A stretch of 64,000 bases of DNA, taken from Bacteroidales bacterium (GTDB lineage: Bacteria; Bacteroidota; Bacteroidia; Bacteroidales; UBA10428). Every line of letters begins with the position of its first letter. Positions within the stretch are counted from its first letter, which is position 1. The stretch covers positions 62,001-126,000 of the forward strand of contig DATGXG010000052.1 of the NCBI GenBank assembly GCA_035299085.1, written 5' to 3'. A model generated the notes under the pieces. The model was given only the letters and a program-made list of their open reading frames with translations, searched no databases and had not been told where the DNA came from. The translations under genes were made by a program, and so were the position numbers. Below are positions 17,638 through 25,824 of the stretch, piece after piece.

Positions 17638-19107
17638 ATGCCATCGCTTGAAGCGCATTTTGAACCTTTCAGGCAACAGATCATTGGAGAAGGAGCCTGT
17701 TTTGAATCGCCTTACGGGACGAAGCTGATCCGGTATTTCGACTGGGTGGCAGGCGGACGCCTTTATAGACCGATTGAAGACAGAATTGCCACGGTTTTCG
17801 GCCCTTTTATTGCCAATACCCATACTGAAACAAGTGAAACAGGCAGCAGGATGACGCAGTGTTACCGGTATGCACATGATTTCATTAAAAAGCATGTGAA
17901 TGCCGGACCCAATGATATTATCATAACCGCAGGATCAGGCATGACAACGGTTGTGAATAAACTTCAGCGAATCCTTAGCATGCGGTCGGGTAATAAAAGG
18001 GGGAAATCAGATTTTACCGATATCAACGAAAAACCGGTGGTTTTCATAACCCACATGGAGCATCATTCCAACCATACCTCGTGGTATGAAACCATCGCCG
18101 ATGTGGTTATGATTCCGCCAACGCCTTCGTTACTTATTGATCTGTCGGCGCTGGAGCGTTCTCTTGAGGAGTATAAAAACCGCAGGTTTAAGATCGGCGC
18201 CTTTACGGCCTGTTCCAATGTAACAGGTATCATTACGCCTTACCATGAAATGGCTGCCATTATGCATAAGCACCAGGGTTTATGCTTTGTTGACTTTGCT
18301 GCATCGGCACCCTACGTTCACATCGATATGCATCCGGATGACCCGATGCAAAAACTGGATGCCATCTATTTTTCACCCCATAAATTCCTGGGTGGTCCCG
18401 GATCATCGGGTGTACTTATCTTTGACCGCTCACTTTACCAGTCGGAAATTCCGGATAACCCCGGCGGAGGCACCGTCGACTGGACGAACCCATGGGGAGA
18501 GTACAAATATGTGGATGATATTGAAGCCCGCGAGGATGGCGGGACTCCCGGGTTCATTCAGGCTTTCAGGGCAGCCCTGTCCATGGAACTGAAGGATAAA
18601 ATGGGCGTCGATAAGATGATGCAGCGTGAGGAACAGCTTGTGGAGATAGCTATGAAAGGCCTGAAAACAGTTCCCGGCCTTAAAATTCTTGCCGAAAACA
18701 ATATTCACAGGCTCGGGATCATTTCGTTCTATCATGCAAAAATCCATTTTAACCAGATGTGCCGGATGCTGAGCGACCGTTTCGGAATCCAGGTGAGGGG
18801 AGGGTGCGCCTGTGCCGGAACTTACGGGCATTTCCTGTTAAAAGTTACCTATGACCGGTCGCACGCTATTACCGAGAAGATTAACCAGGGGGATCTGTCG
18901 GACAAACCGGGTTGGGTAAGACTATCGCTGCACCCCGTCATGAAGGATGAAGACATATATTTCTTTGTGGACGCGATGAAGCAGATTGTTTCAAATTTCC
19001 CCGAATGGAAAAAGGATTATATTTATGATCCCAGGAAAAATGAATTTCAGCATAAATCGCAGAAGATTTGTGACAATAACTGGACTGAAGAATGGTTTAA
19101 ATTATAA
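17638..19107 (+). CDS. Aminotransferase class V (cysteine desulfurase-like) PLP enzyme
   Basis: This 489-residue protein of the class V aminotransferase family binds pyridoxal phosphate through the probable Schiff-base Lys249 in the motif YFSPHKFLGGPGSSGVL. The substrate-side segment HMEHHSNHTSWYE and the DFAASAPYVHID motif (cofactor Asp) resemble cysteine desulfurases of the SufS/Csd group. A cysteine-rich segment, RGGCACAGTYGH, lies near residue 385, where SufS carries its catalytic cysteine. It is longer than SufS (about 405), with an extra C-terminal tail, and there are no other suf or isc genes nearby. It may be a desulfurase or a kynureninase-like enzyme; the exact substrate is uncertain. 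The acetyltransferase gene follows after 3 bases, so the two are an operon. Confidence 0.82.
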   Translation: MPSLEAHFEPFRQQIIGEGACFESPYGTKLIRYFDWVAGGRLYRPIEDRIATVFGPFIANTHTETSETGSRMTQCYRYAHDFIKKHVNAGPNDIIITAGSGMTTVVNKLQRILSMRSGNKRGKSDFTDINEKPVVFITHMEHHSNHTSWYETIADVVMIPPTPSLLIDLSALERSLEEYKNRRFKIGAFTACSNVTGIITPYHEMAAIMHKHQGLCFVDFAASAPYVHIDMHPDDPMQKLDAIYFSPHKFLGGPGSSGVLIFDRSLYQSEIPDNPGGGTVDWTNPWGEYKYVDDIEAREDGGTPGFIQAFRAALSMELKDKMGVDKMMQREEQLVEIAMKGLKTVPGLKILAENNIHRLGIISFYHAKIHFNQMCRMLSDRFGIQVRGGCACAGTYGHFLLKVTYDRSHAITEKINQGDLSDKPGWVRLSLHPVMKDEDIYFFVDAMKQIVSNFPEWKKDYIYDPRKNEFQHKSQKICDNNWTEEWFKL

Positions 19108-19110
19108 CCC

Positions 19111-20301
19111 ATGATTATCACAGAAGTAAAAGACAAGCAAACGGCAAAACAATTTCTCGAAGTTCCGAAAATCCTTTACAGGAACGATCCACACTGGACT
19201 TGTCCGTTGGATATTGAAATTGATAATACCTTTAATCCGGCTAAAAATTCATCGTACAAAAACGGCAATGCCTGCCGGTGGATTCTTAAGGACGGTGAAG
19301 GCAACCTGGTTGGCAGAATCGCAGCTTTTTATGATAAGAACAAAGCCTTTCATAACACGCAACCAACAGGAGGCATCGGCTTTTTTGAATGCATCAACGA
19401 TCAGTCCGCCGCCAACCTGCTTTTTGATACCGCCAAAGCGTGGCTCGCTTCAGAAGGGATGCAGGCAATGGACGGCCCTATCAATTTCGGTGAAAATTTT
19501 GTGAACTGGGGACTGCTTGTCGAAGGTTTCATGCACCAGGCATACGGTATGCCCTATAACTTTCCGTATTATAAGACGCTTTTTGAAGAATATGGTTTCA
19601 AGACCTATTTCGAAATGTACAGTTTCCACGACACCTTCAGCCGGCCGTATCCCGAGCAAATGCGTAAGTTCGGTGAACGTTTCTGGAGGAAACCTGAATA
19701 CTCGTTCAGGCATTTTGAAATGAAGCATGCTGAAGAGTTCCTCAAGAACCTTGTTTGGATGTATAATAAAATCTGGTCTGACTTCCATGAAAATTATACA
19801 CCGCTTGCATACGAGGATATCAACAGCATCTTCCAGGATGCGCGCACCATTCTCGATGAAGATCTTATATGGTTCGCCTATCATAACAATGAGCCGATAG
19901 GCTTTCTGATCGTGTTCCCCGATGTAAACCAGGTTTTGAAGAAACTGAAAAACGGCCGCCTTACTTTTATGAACATCATTAAGCTGTTCTATTATAAAAA
20001 GAAAGTGGTCAAGCGCGGCAGGCTTTTGCTGTCGGGTGTCATTCCCGAGTACCAGCGAACCGGTGTTGTTGGCGGTATTTACCTTAAAATTACCGATACA
20101 ATGCGCCAAAAAGGTATGGAAGAGCTTGAACTTTCGTGGGTTGGCGATTACAATGTTACCGTAAATCGAATGTATGCCCAGTTTGGTGCTGAAAAGGCAA
20201 AGACGCATATAACCTACCGTTATATGTTTGACCCGAATGCTCCATTCGAGCGTTTCAATAACCTTAGCCATAAAACCATGAAAGATCTTAAAAAGACCTA
20301 A
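19111..20301 (+). CDS. GNAT-fold acetyltransferase-like protein
   Basis: This 396-residue protein follows the aminotransferase-V gene by 3 bases. The C-terminal part (about 285-380) looks like a GNAT core: KRGRLLLSGVIPEYQRTGVVGGIYLKI contains the acetyl-CoA-binding (Q/R)xxGxG-like turn, followed by ELSWVGDYNVTVNRMYAQFGAEK. The N-terminal part has conserved-looking MDGPINFGENFVNWGLL and aromatic-rich stretches. Large GNAT-like proteins of this length are frequent in Bacteroidota and remain uncharacterised. Its acceptor substrate is unknown; the tight linkage suggests a product of, or protein partner for, the PLP enzyme. It is cytoplasmic with no membrane segments. Confidence 0.7.
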   Translation: MIITEVKDKQTAKQFLEVPKILYRNDPHWTCPLDIEIDNTFNPAKNSSYKNGNACRWILKDGEGNLVGRIAAFYDKNKAFHNTQPTGGIGFFECINDQSAANLLFDTAKAWLASEGMQAMDGPINFGENFVNWGLLVEGFMHQAYGMPYNFPYYKTLFEEYGFKTYFEMYSFHDTFSRPYPEQMRKFGERFWRKPEYSFRHFEMKHAEEFLKNLVWMYNKIWSDFHENYTPLAYEDINSIFQDARTILDEDLIWFAYHNNEPIGFLIVFPDVNQVLKKLKNGRLTFMNIIKLFYYKKKVVKRGRLLLSGVIPEYQRTGVVGGIYLKITDTMRQKGMEELELSWVGDYNVTVNRMYAQFGAEKAKTHITYRYMFDPNAPFERFNNLSHKTMKDLKKT

Positions 20302-20308
20302 GGAAAAT

Positions 20309-20339
20309 TTTGATCTTTTAAAATCATTATTTATCTTTG
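20309..20339 (+). promoter_or_regulatory. Promoter of rpmE (Bacteroidota type)
   Basis: TTTG (20309-20312), a 19-base spacer and TATCTTTG (20332-20339) match the -33/-7 consensus for the primary sigma factor of this phylum in both boxes and in spacing. The rpmE ATG lies 25 bases beyond. This is the best promoter in the window. Confidence 0.85.
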
Positions 20340-20364
20340 CAACCCGATTTATAAAGACAGAATT

Positions 20365-20631
20365 ATGAAAAAAGGAATACATCCCGAAAGTTACAGGCTG
20401 GTTGCCTTCAGGGATATGTCAAACGGTCATACTTTTCTTACAAGGTCAACAGCTGCTTCGAGAGAAACAGTTACCATGGAAGACGGAAAAGAATATCCGT
20501 TGATCAAACTTGAAATTTCAAATACTTCCCATCCTTTTTACACCGGTAAGATGAAACTGGTTGACACTGCAGGACGTGTGGATAAGTTTATGAATCGTTA
20601 TAAAAGCCATTACGATAAGAAAAAACAGTAA
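20365..20631 (+). CDS. rpmE: 50S ribosomal protein L31, type B
   Basis: L31 sits at the subunit interface of the ribosome. The 88-residue product MKKGIHPESYRLVAFRDMSN has the HP-Y-VVF-like start and the SNTSHPFYTGK segment typical of L31. It lacks the CxxC zinc ligands of type A L31 and has the longer type B length. In other bacteria type B copies replace zinc-binding forms under zinc limitation; here only this copy is visible. The gene is monocistronic, with a full-consensus promoter upstream and a perfect hairpin terminator 30 bases downstream. Confidence 0.97.
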   Translation: MKKGIHPESYRLVAFRDMSNGHTFLTRSTAASRETVTMEDGKEYPLIKLEISNTSHPFYTGKMKLVDTAGRVDKFMNRYKSHYDKKKQ

Positions 20632-20661
20632 TTGAGGTTGTTTTTGTTCGATAATAATCCG

Positions 20662-20695
20662 ACTCCGTTTTCATATTCCTGAAAACGGAGTTTTT
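20662..20695 (+). terminator. Rho-independent terminator of rpmE
   Basis: A perfect 12-base-pair stem, ACTCCGTTTTCA (20662-20673) with TGAAAACGGAGT (20680-20691), carries a 6-base loop and is followed by a T tract. Confidence 0.92.
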
Positions 20696-20698
20696 ATT

Positions 20699-20706
20699 TA
20701 TATTTG
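20699..20706 (+). promoter_or_regulatory. Candidate -7 element for the GlmU-like gene
   Basis: TATATTTG matches TAnnTTTG and ends 18 bases before the ATG at 20725. It follows the rpmE terminator immediately. The -33 position falls inside the terminator stem and has no TTTG. Confidence 0.45.
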
Positions 20707-20724
20707 TATAACACTGTGACTTTT

Positions 20725-21930
20725 ATGTCAGCTGATAACCGTAGTTATATTCTATTTGATGATTTGTACCGTGATCACCTGCTGCCGCTCACTTTTACAC
20801 GGCCGGTATGCGAACTCAGGATTGGCATCCTGACCATTCGCGAGAAATGGGAAAAATGGACCGGTCAGTCATTCTCTTATTTAACTGTCAATTACCTCCG
20901 GGAGAAATACAATCTTGTAAAATCAGGTGAAAATTTGGTGATCAACGGCTCCGTCACTCCCAACAGATCTCTTGTGGATGAAATCTTAAGCCTGTCGGGC
21001 GGCGAGGTTCTTATGAAAGGCAATGTGTTTGTTGCCGGATGCATTACTGCTAATATCCTGGATGAATTTGACGGACTGCCCCCGAAGGGATATACGGTTC
21101 GTGAAGCCCAATCTGATTTCAATCACATTGCCAGGCTATGGCATATATACAGGCTTAACGGTTCAGAGCTTCTGTCAGATTACAGGTTGCTCACCGAAGG
21201 AAGAATTTCCGCACCAGTTAACAGCAGCAATAACCTTATTAATCCGGGTAACATCTTCATTGAAGAAGGTGCGGTGATGGATTGTGTGACAATTAATGCC
21301 AATCCCGGTCCCGTTTACATCGGCAAAAACACAGTCATTATGGAAGGATCCCTGATCAGGGGCCCCCTTGCACTCTGTGAAGGTTCCATTCTTAAAATGG
21401 GCACCATGATCTATGGTCCCACCACAATCGGCCCCTATTCAAAAGCAGGCGGGGAGATCACCAACTCGGTCATTCTCGGGTATTCGAACAAAGTACATGA
21501 AGGTTATATAGGTAATTCGGTTATTGGTGAATGGTGCAACATCGGCGCCGGTTCCAACGCATCCAACCTTAAGAATAACTTCGGAAATGTGAAGCTTTGG
21601 GATTATGCAACCGGGAAATTTGAAGATACCGAACTTCAGTTTTGCGGCCTGTTTATGGGCGACTATACTCGTTGTGGCATTAACACAATGTTTAATACAG
21701 GCACGGTGGTGGGTATATCGGCAAATATATACGGATCCGGTTTTCCAGGCAGTTTTATCCCGTCGTTCTCCTGGGGAGGAGCAGCCGGTTTTGAAACTTA
21801 TCGCCTTTCTAACGCCCTGGATACGATTGAAAAGTGCATGGCCCTTCATCAAAAGCCGTTGGATGAAAATGACAGGAATATCATCAGCCAGCTGTTCACT
21901 CTTACAGGACGTTATCGTAAAACAATCTGA
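20725..21930 (+). CDS. Alternative GlmU-like protein (left-handed beta-helix nucleotidyl/acetyltransferase)
   Basis: This 401-residue protein is of the Bacteroidota-specific GlmU-like family, proposed to combine uridylyltransfer and acetylation on glucosamine-1-phosphate for UDP-GlcNAc supply. The N-terminus SYILFDDLYRDHLLPLTFTRPVCELRIGILTIREKWE is the hallmark of this family. The C-terminal half (about 185-345) is a hexapeptide left-handed helix (IGKNTVIMEGSLIRGP, LKMGTMIYGPTTIGPYS, VIGEWCNIGAGSNASNLKNNFGNVKLW). It lacks the classical GlmU N-terminal LAAGxGTRM loop, which is normal for the family. I used ATG 20725; an upstream TTG overlaps the promoter box. In vivo substrate is inferred from the family. 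Confidence 0.85.
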   Translation: MSADNRSYILFDDLYRDHLLPLTFTRPVCELRIGILTIREKWEKWTGQSFSYLTVNYLREKYNLVKSGENLVINGSVTPNRSLVDEILSLSGGEVLMKGNVFVAGCITANILDEFDGLPPKGYTVREAQSDFNHIARLWHIYRLNGSELLSDYRLLTEGRISAPVNSSNNLINPGNIFIEEGAVMDCVTINANPGPVYIGKNTVIMEGSLIRGPLALCEGSILKMGTMIYGPTTIGPYSKAGGEITNSVILGYSNKVHEGYIGNSVIGEWCNIGAGSNASNLKNNFGNVKLWDYATGKFEDTELQFCGLFMGDYTRCGINTMFNTGTVVGISANIYGSGFPGSFIPSFSWGGAAGFETYRLSNALDTIEKCMALHQKPLDENDRNIISQLFTLTGRYRKTI

Positions 21931-22040
21931 TACTGGTAATTGCTTAAAATATTTTCATGGCATAGAGATTGTTACGTCTATTGGGATTATTTTAATCACC
22001 GATTGCTGACAATTTGTCTTTTTTTTTGTTTTAAACTCTC

Positions 22041-22046
22041 AGGAGG
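22041..22046 (+). promoter_or_regulatory. Unusual Shine-Dalgarno-like sequence before lon
   Basis: AGGAGG lies 12 bases before the lon ATG. Such a strong anti-SD match is rare in this window, where most genes have AT-rich leaders and no purine box. The spacing is longer than the usual optimum. Confidence 0.4.
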
Positions 22047-22058
22047 AAAAGTTACATT

Positions 22059-24509
22059 ATGAGTAATTCGCACGTAAAGAAGGCCGCAGATTTGTTTTTA
22101 TTACCCAATGAGGATACTGACTTCATTCCGTTGATTTCGGAAGAGGATGAAGAAAGTATTTCAATGACGAAAGTTCCCGATACGCTTCCCATATTACCTC
22201 TTCGCAATACTGTTTTATTCCCGGGGGTTATCATTCCCATTACCGTTGGCCGTGAGAAATCAATGCGGCTTGTCAGGGAAATCTACCAGAAAAATAAAAT
22301 TATAGGAACAGTGGCTCAGAAGGATCCGAATATTGATGACCCTGAACCGGATGAAATGTATAATGTGGGTACAATGGCCCAGTTGCTGCGCATACTGGAA
22401 ATGCCTGATGGATCCACATCGGTGATCATACAGGGAAAACGGAGGTTTGAAATTGACGAAATTGTCAGTACAGAGCCTTATTATGTAGCACGCGTTTCAG
22501 CCCTCGAAGATGTCAAGCCAAAAAGAAAGGACCATGAATTCGAAGCCATCGTCGGTTCGCTGAAAGACCTTTCGCTCAAAATGATCAAACTTTCAAGCAA
22601 TATACCCCCTGAAACATCATTTGCTGTTAAGAACATAGAAAGCTCATCTTTCCTGATCAACTTCATCAGTTCGAACAGCGATATCCGCATGCATGAAAAG
22701 CAGCACCTGCTTGAACAAAACAATCTTAAAAAACGGGCCACAGCGCTGCTTCAATACCTGTCGAGAGAAGTGCAGATGCTTGAGCTGAAGCATGATATCC
22801 AGACCAAGGTTAAGATTGATATGGATCAACAGCAGCGCGAATATTTCCTGCACCAGCAGATGAAAACCATCCAGGATGAACTGGGTGGCAACCCTATTGA
22901 ACAGGAAATTGAGGAGCTAAAGAACAGGGCTAAGAAAAAGAAATGGAGCAAGGAAATGGGCGTGTCCTTCATGAAAGAAGTAGACAAACTCAACCGGCTT
23001 AACCCGGCAACCGGCGAGTACTCCGTACAGCTGAATTATCTGCAGACGCTGCTGGAGTTACCATGGAACGAGTATACAAAAGATAATTTCGATCTGAAAA
23101 GAGCCCAGCGCATACTGGACAAGGATCATTTCGGACTTGAAAAGGTTAAGGAGCGGATCATCGAACACCTGGCAGTTCTTAAGCTGAAAGGGGATATGAA
23201 ATCACCTATCATCTGCCTTTACGGTCCTCCGGGGGTGGGTAAAACATCGCTTGGCAAATCGGTGGCAAAAGCCCTGAACCGCAAATATATCCGTATGTCG
23301 CTCGGTGGTTTACACGATGAGGCTGAAATCAGGGGTCATCGCAAAACCTACATTGGTGCCATGCCCGGCCGGATTATCCAGAGCATCAGGAAAGCAAAAT
23401 CATCAAACCCGGTATTTGTGCTGGATGAGATCGACAAGGTGGGAAAAGATTTTCATGGTGACCCTTCATCAGCGCTTCTTGAAGTACTCGATCCCGAGCA
23501 GAACAGCGCGTTCTATGATAATTTCATAGAGCATGAATTCGACCTTTCGAAAGTGCTTTTCATTGCCACGGCAAATACTACCACTACAATCAACCCGGCT
23601 TTGCTCGACAGGATGGAGCTTATCAATGTAAGCGGCTATATAATTGAAGAAAAGGTAGAGATAGCACGGCGACACCTGGTGCCCAAAGAACTTAGCAATC
23701 ATGGACTGGACCCTGAAGCTGTGATCCTGTCGAAAAAGATACTGGAATACCTTGTCGAAAACTACAGCCATGAATCCGGCGTTCGCGAGCTGGATAAGAC
23801 ACTTGCCAAAATTATCAGGGTAATCGCCCGTAAGGTGGCCATGGAAGAAGATTTCAACAAACGGCTTACCGAGAAAGATATAGAGGAAATCCTTGGTGCA
23901 CCGAAATATCTGAAGGATAAATACCAGGGTAATGAATTTGCCGGCGTGGTTACAGGACTTGCCTGGACAGCGGTAGGCGGAGAAATTCTTTTTGTTGAAA
24001 CCAGCCTCAGTAAGGGGAAAGGCAACCTGACTCTTACCGGTAACCTGGGCGATGTGATGAAAGAATCGGCCGTCATTGCCCTTGAGTACATCAAGTCGCA
24101 CAGCGACATGCTCGATCTGAAACCCGAGCTTTTTGAAAACTGGAATGTTCATATTCATGTTCCAGAAGGGGCCATACCCAAAGACGGTCCATCTGCCGGT
24201 GTTACAATGGCCACATCCATTGCTTCGGCCATGACTCAGAGAAAGGTTAAAGAAAATATTGCCATGACCGGTGAAATCACCCTTCGTGGCCGTGTTCTGC
24301 CTGTAGGCGGAATTAAAGAAAAAATCCTGGCAGCAAAGAGGGCGGAAATTAAAGAAATCATCCTGTCGGAAGACAATCGCAAGGATATCAGGGAAATTAA
24401 TGAGATTTACCTTAAGGGCCTGAAATTTCATTATGTGAAGAATGTGATGGAAGTATTTCAGACAGCGCTGCTTAAGGACCAGGTAGCTAAACCTGTAATT
24501 TTTGCATAA
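22059..24509 (+). CDS. lon: ATP-dependent protease La (Lon)
   Basis: Lon is a cytoplasmic homo-oligomeric AAA+ serine protease that degrades misfolded and regulatory proteins. The 816-residue product has an N-terminal LON substrate domain (about 45-245, LPILPLRNTVLFPGVIIPI) and a coiled-coil linker. The AAA+ module has Walker A GPPGVGKT (389-396) and Walker B VFVLDEID, and the C-terminal protease domain has the Ser712-Lys755 dyad (DGPSAG and GGIKEK). Everything is intact and of normal length for the phylum. An acidic N-terminal extension (EEDEES) precedes the LON domain. The gene stands alone with an unusual AGGAGG upstream; no heat-shock operator is recognisable. Confidence 0.98.
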   Translation: MSNSHVKKAADLFLLPNEDTDFIPLISEEDEESISMTKVPDTLPILPLRNTVLFPGVIIPITVGREKSMRLVREIYQKNKIIGTVAQKDPNIDDPEPDEMYNVGTMAQLLRILEMPDGSTSVIIQGKRRFEIDEIVSTEPYYVARVSALEDVKPKRKDHEFEAIVGSLKDLSLKMIKLSSNIPPETSFAVKNIESSSFLINFISSNSDIRMHEKQHLLEQNNLKKRATALLQYLSREVQMLELKHDIQTKVKIDMDQQQREYFLHQQMKTIQDELGGNPIEQEIEELKNRAKKKKWSKEMGVSFMKEVDKLNRLNPATGEYSVQLNYLQTLLELPWNEYTKDNFDLKRAQRILDKDHFGLEKVKERIIEHLAVLKLKGDMKSPIICLYGPPGVGKTSLGKSVAKALNRKYIRMSLGGLHDEAEIRGHRKTYIGAMPGRIIQSIRKAKSSNPVFVLDEIDKVGKDFHGDPSSALLEVLDPEQNSAFYDNFIEHEFDLSKVLFIATANTTTTINPALLDRMELINVSGYIIEEKVEIARRHLVPKELSNHGLDPEAVILSKKILEYLVENYSHESGVRELDKTLAKIIRVIARKVAMEEDFNKRLTEKDIEEILGAPKYLKDKYQGNEFAGVVTGLAWTAVGGEILFVETSLSKGKGNLTLTGNLGDVMKESAVIALEYIKSHSDMLDLKPELFENWNVHIHVPEGAIPKDGPSAGVTMATSIASAMTQRKVKENIAMTGEITLRGRVLPVGGIKEKILAAKRAEIKEIILSEDNRKDIREINEIYLKGLKFHYVKNVMEVFQTALLKDQVAKPVIFA

Positions 24510-24593
24510 TACCGGTTATAAAACCTGATTCACCGATTTAAGGTTTGATTTGGGATACAATACGCCTTATTTTACACCTAAATTTTAAACTCT

Positions 24594-25133
24594 ATGAAAA
24601 TGGCACCAGGATTATTTTGGGGTGTGTTGCTGGTTCTGATTGGATTGGCAGCTATATTTCGCGTTGTTTTTGACGTGAACCTGTTCGGAATTCTATTTGC
24701 GTTCTTCCTTATTTTTGTCGGAATCAGCCTGCTTGTCGGCAAACCCTGGATGTTCAGGGGAGGGTATCATCACGACGAAAAAAATACAATGTTTGAGGAA
24801 AGAGCGGTGTTTGATCAGCCAAAAGATAATTCGGAATACAATGTGATCTTTGGCCGGTCGGTTTACGATTTTACCAATGTGCAATTTCCCGACAACGAAC
24901 CTATCCGTATTAAAATCAACACAATCTTTGGAAATTCAGTTATAAAAATAAGCAAGAACTCTCCTGTAAAAATAAAGTCCGATGCAGTATTTGCCGGAGC
25001 AACCATGCCTGACGGCAACACCGTGGCCTTCGGTACTATTCAGTATAACACCGACACTTTCGGAGTAGCTCTTAACCAGCTCATTATTGACGCTCCTGTT
25101 GTTTTCGGAGCACTTCAGGTGAAGGCGGAGTGA
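24594..25133 (+). CDS. LiaF/DUF5668-type membrane protein
   Basis: This 179-residue protein has two closely spaced N-terminal transmembrane segments (about 6-24 and 29-48: FWGVLLVLIGLAAIFRVVF, LFGILFAFFLIFVGISLLVG). The C-terminal beta-rich domain (about 85-175) has the repeated pattern VIFGRSVYDF, IFGNSVIKI, VFAGATMPDG, VVFGALQVKA. That organisation is of the LiaF-like/cell-wall-active antibiotic response family. In Firmicutes LiaF modulates an envelope-stress two-component system; no liaRS-like genes are adjacent here, so the role is not transferable. It is likely an inner-membrane protein. An alternative start two codons downstream (MAPGL) is possible. Confidence 0.75.
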   Translation: MKMAPGLFWGVLLVLIGLAAIFRVVFDVNLFGILFAFFLIFVGISLLVGKPWMFRGGYHHDEKNTMFEERAVFDQPKDNSEYNVIFGRSVYDFTNVQFPDNEPIRIKINTIFGNSVIKISKNSPVKIKSDAVFAGATMPDGNTVAFGTIQYNTDTFGVALNQLIIDAPVVFGALQVKAE

Positions 25134-25184
25134 AAACCTGCAGCATCGAAGACCAGTCAGCGTTTGAACATCCCGGGTGAAGTC

Positions 25185-25247
25185 TGTAATCGGTATTCGG
25201 TAATCGGTATTCGGTAATCAGTAATCGGTAATCAGTAATCGGTAATC
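25185..25247. repeat. Heptamer tandem array, GGTAATC type
   Basis: Nine head-to-tail 7-base units lie here: TGTAATC, GGTATTC, GGTAATC, GGTATTC, GGTAATC, AGTAATC, GGTAATC, AGTAATC, GGTAATC. They sit in the spacer between the LiaF-like gene and coaD. The unit is unrelated to CAAACCT but has the same period of 7. Confidence 0.92.
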
Positions 25248-25346
25248 GACAGTAATAGGCAGGATTAAAAGATGCAGGCGGCCCTTGCGGCCGCCCTTGC
25301 GTTTTATTATTTTTATATACCTTTACCCTTACTAATCATAGTTACT

Positions 25347-25823
25347 ATGTACGATGACAAAATAAAGATAGCCATTTTCCCCGGTTCATTTGATCCGTTT
25401 ACTATAGGACATGAATCGGTTGTCAGGCGTGCTCTCGATATGTTTGATAAGGTGATTGTGGGTATCGGATACAATACGACTAAAAACCGGTTTATACCCA
25501 TAGAAGTTACTTCGGAAGGAATTCAGAAGGTTTTTGAGGATACAGGCGGGAGAGTGGAAGTTAAAATTTTCAAGGGACTCACTGTCGATCTCTGCCGCAA
25601 AGAACAGTCGCGTTACATCCTCAGGGGACTAAGAACGGCTGCCGATTTTGAATATGAGCGTGCCATTGCACAGACAAACAAAGCCATGTACCCCGAAATC
25701 GAAACGGTTTTCCTGTTGACCCTTCCGGAGCATACTCATGTAAATTCTTCTATTATCAGGGAAATCATTAAACAGGGCGGCGATGTGCGCCAATTTGTGC
25801 CTAAAAACTACGTAATTAAATAG
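25347..25823 (+). CDS. coaD: Phosphopantetheine adenylyltransferase
   Basis: CoaD makes dephospho-CoA from phosphopantetheine and ATP, the penultimate step of coenzyme A synthesis. From ATG 25347 the product is 158 residues, near the E. coli length of 159. It has the nucleotidyltransferase signature AIFPGSFDPFTIGHESVV (TxGH with His22), the central RGLRTAADFEYE and the C-terminal NSSIIREI motif for ATP phosphate binding. A longer in-frame reading from 25272 adds a hydrophobic, alanine-rich stretch encoded by the spacer and is not credible. The next gene begins one base after its stop. Another CoA-pathway enzyme, CoaX, is encoded 17 kb away. Confidence 0.97.
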   Translation: MYDDKIKIAIFPGSFDPFTIGHESVVRRALDMFDKVIVGIGYNTTKNRFIPIEVTSEGIQKVFEDTGGRVEVKIFKGLTVDLCRKEQSRYILRGLRTAADFEYERAIAQTNKAMYPEIETVFLLTLPEHTHVNSSIIREIIKQGGDVRQFVPKNYVIK

Positions 25824-25824
25824 G

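Noticed and set aside
19450..20382. 310-codon open frame on the minus strand
   Set aside because: It lies fully opposite the acetyltransferase-like gene, shows no family motif and has codon use of an antisense shadow.
23469..24431. 320-codon open frame on the minus strand opposite lon
   Set aside because: It is antisense to the conserved Lon protease region with no recognisable domain.
25185..25247. DnaA-box or iteron-type replication origin
   Set aside because: Units do not match the DnaA box TTATNCACA, there is no replication gene nearby and the same period occurs with other sequences elsewhere.
25272..25346. N-terminal extension of coaD with hydrophobic residues
   Set aside because: It is encoded by spacer sequence and gives CoaD an unlikely extra segment; the ATG at 25347 gives the standard length.
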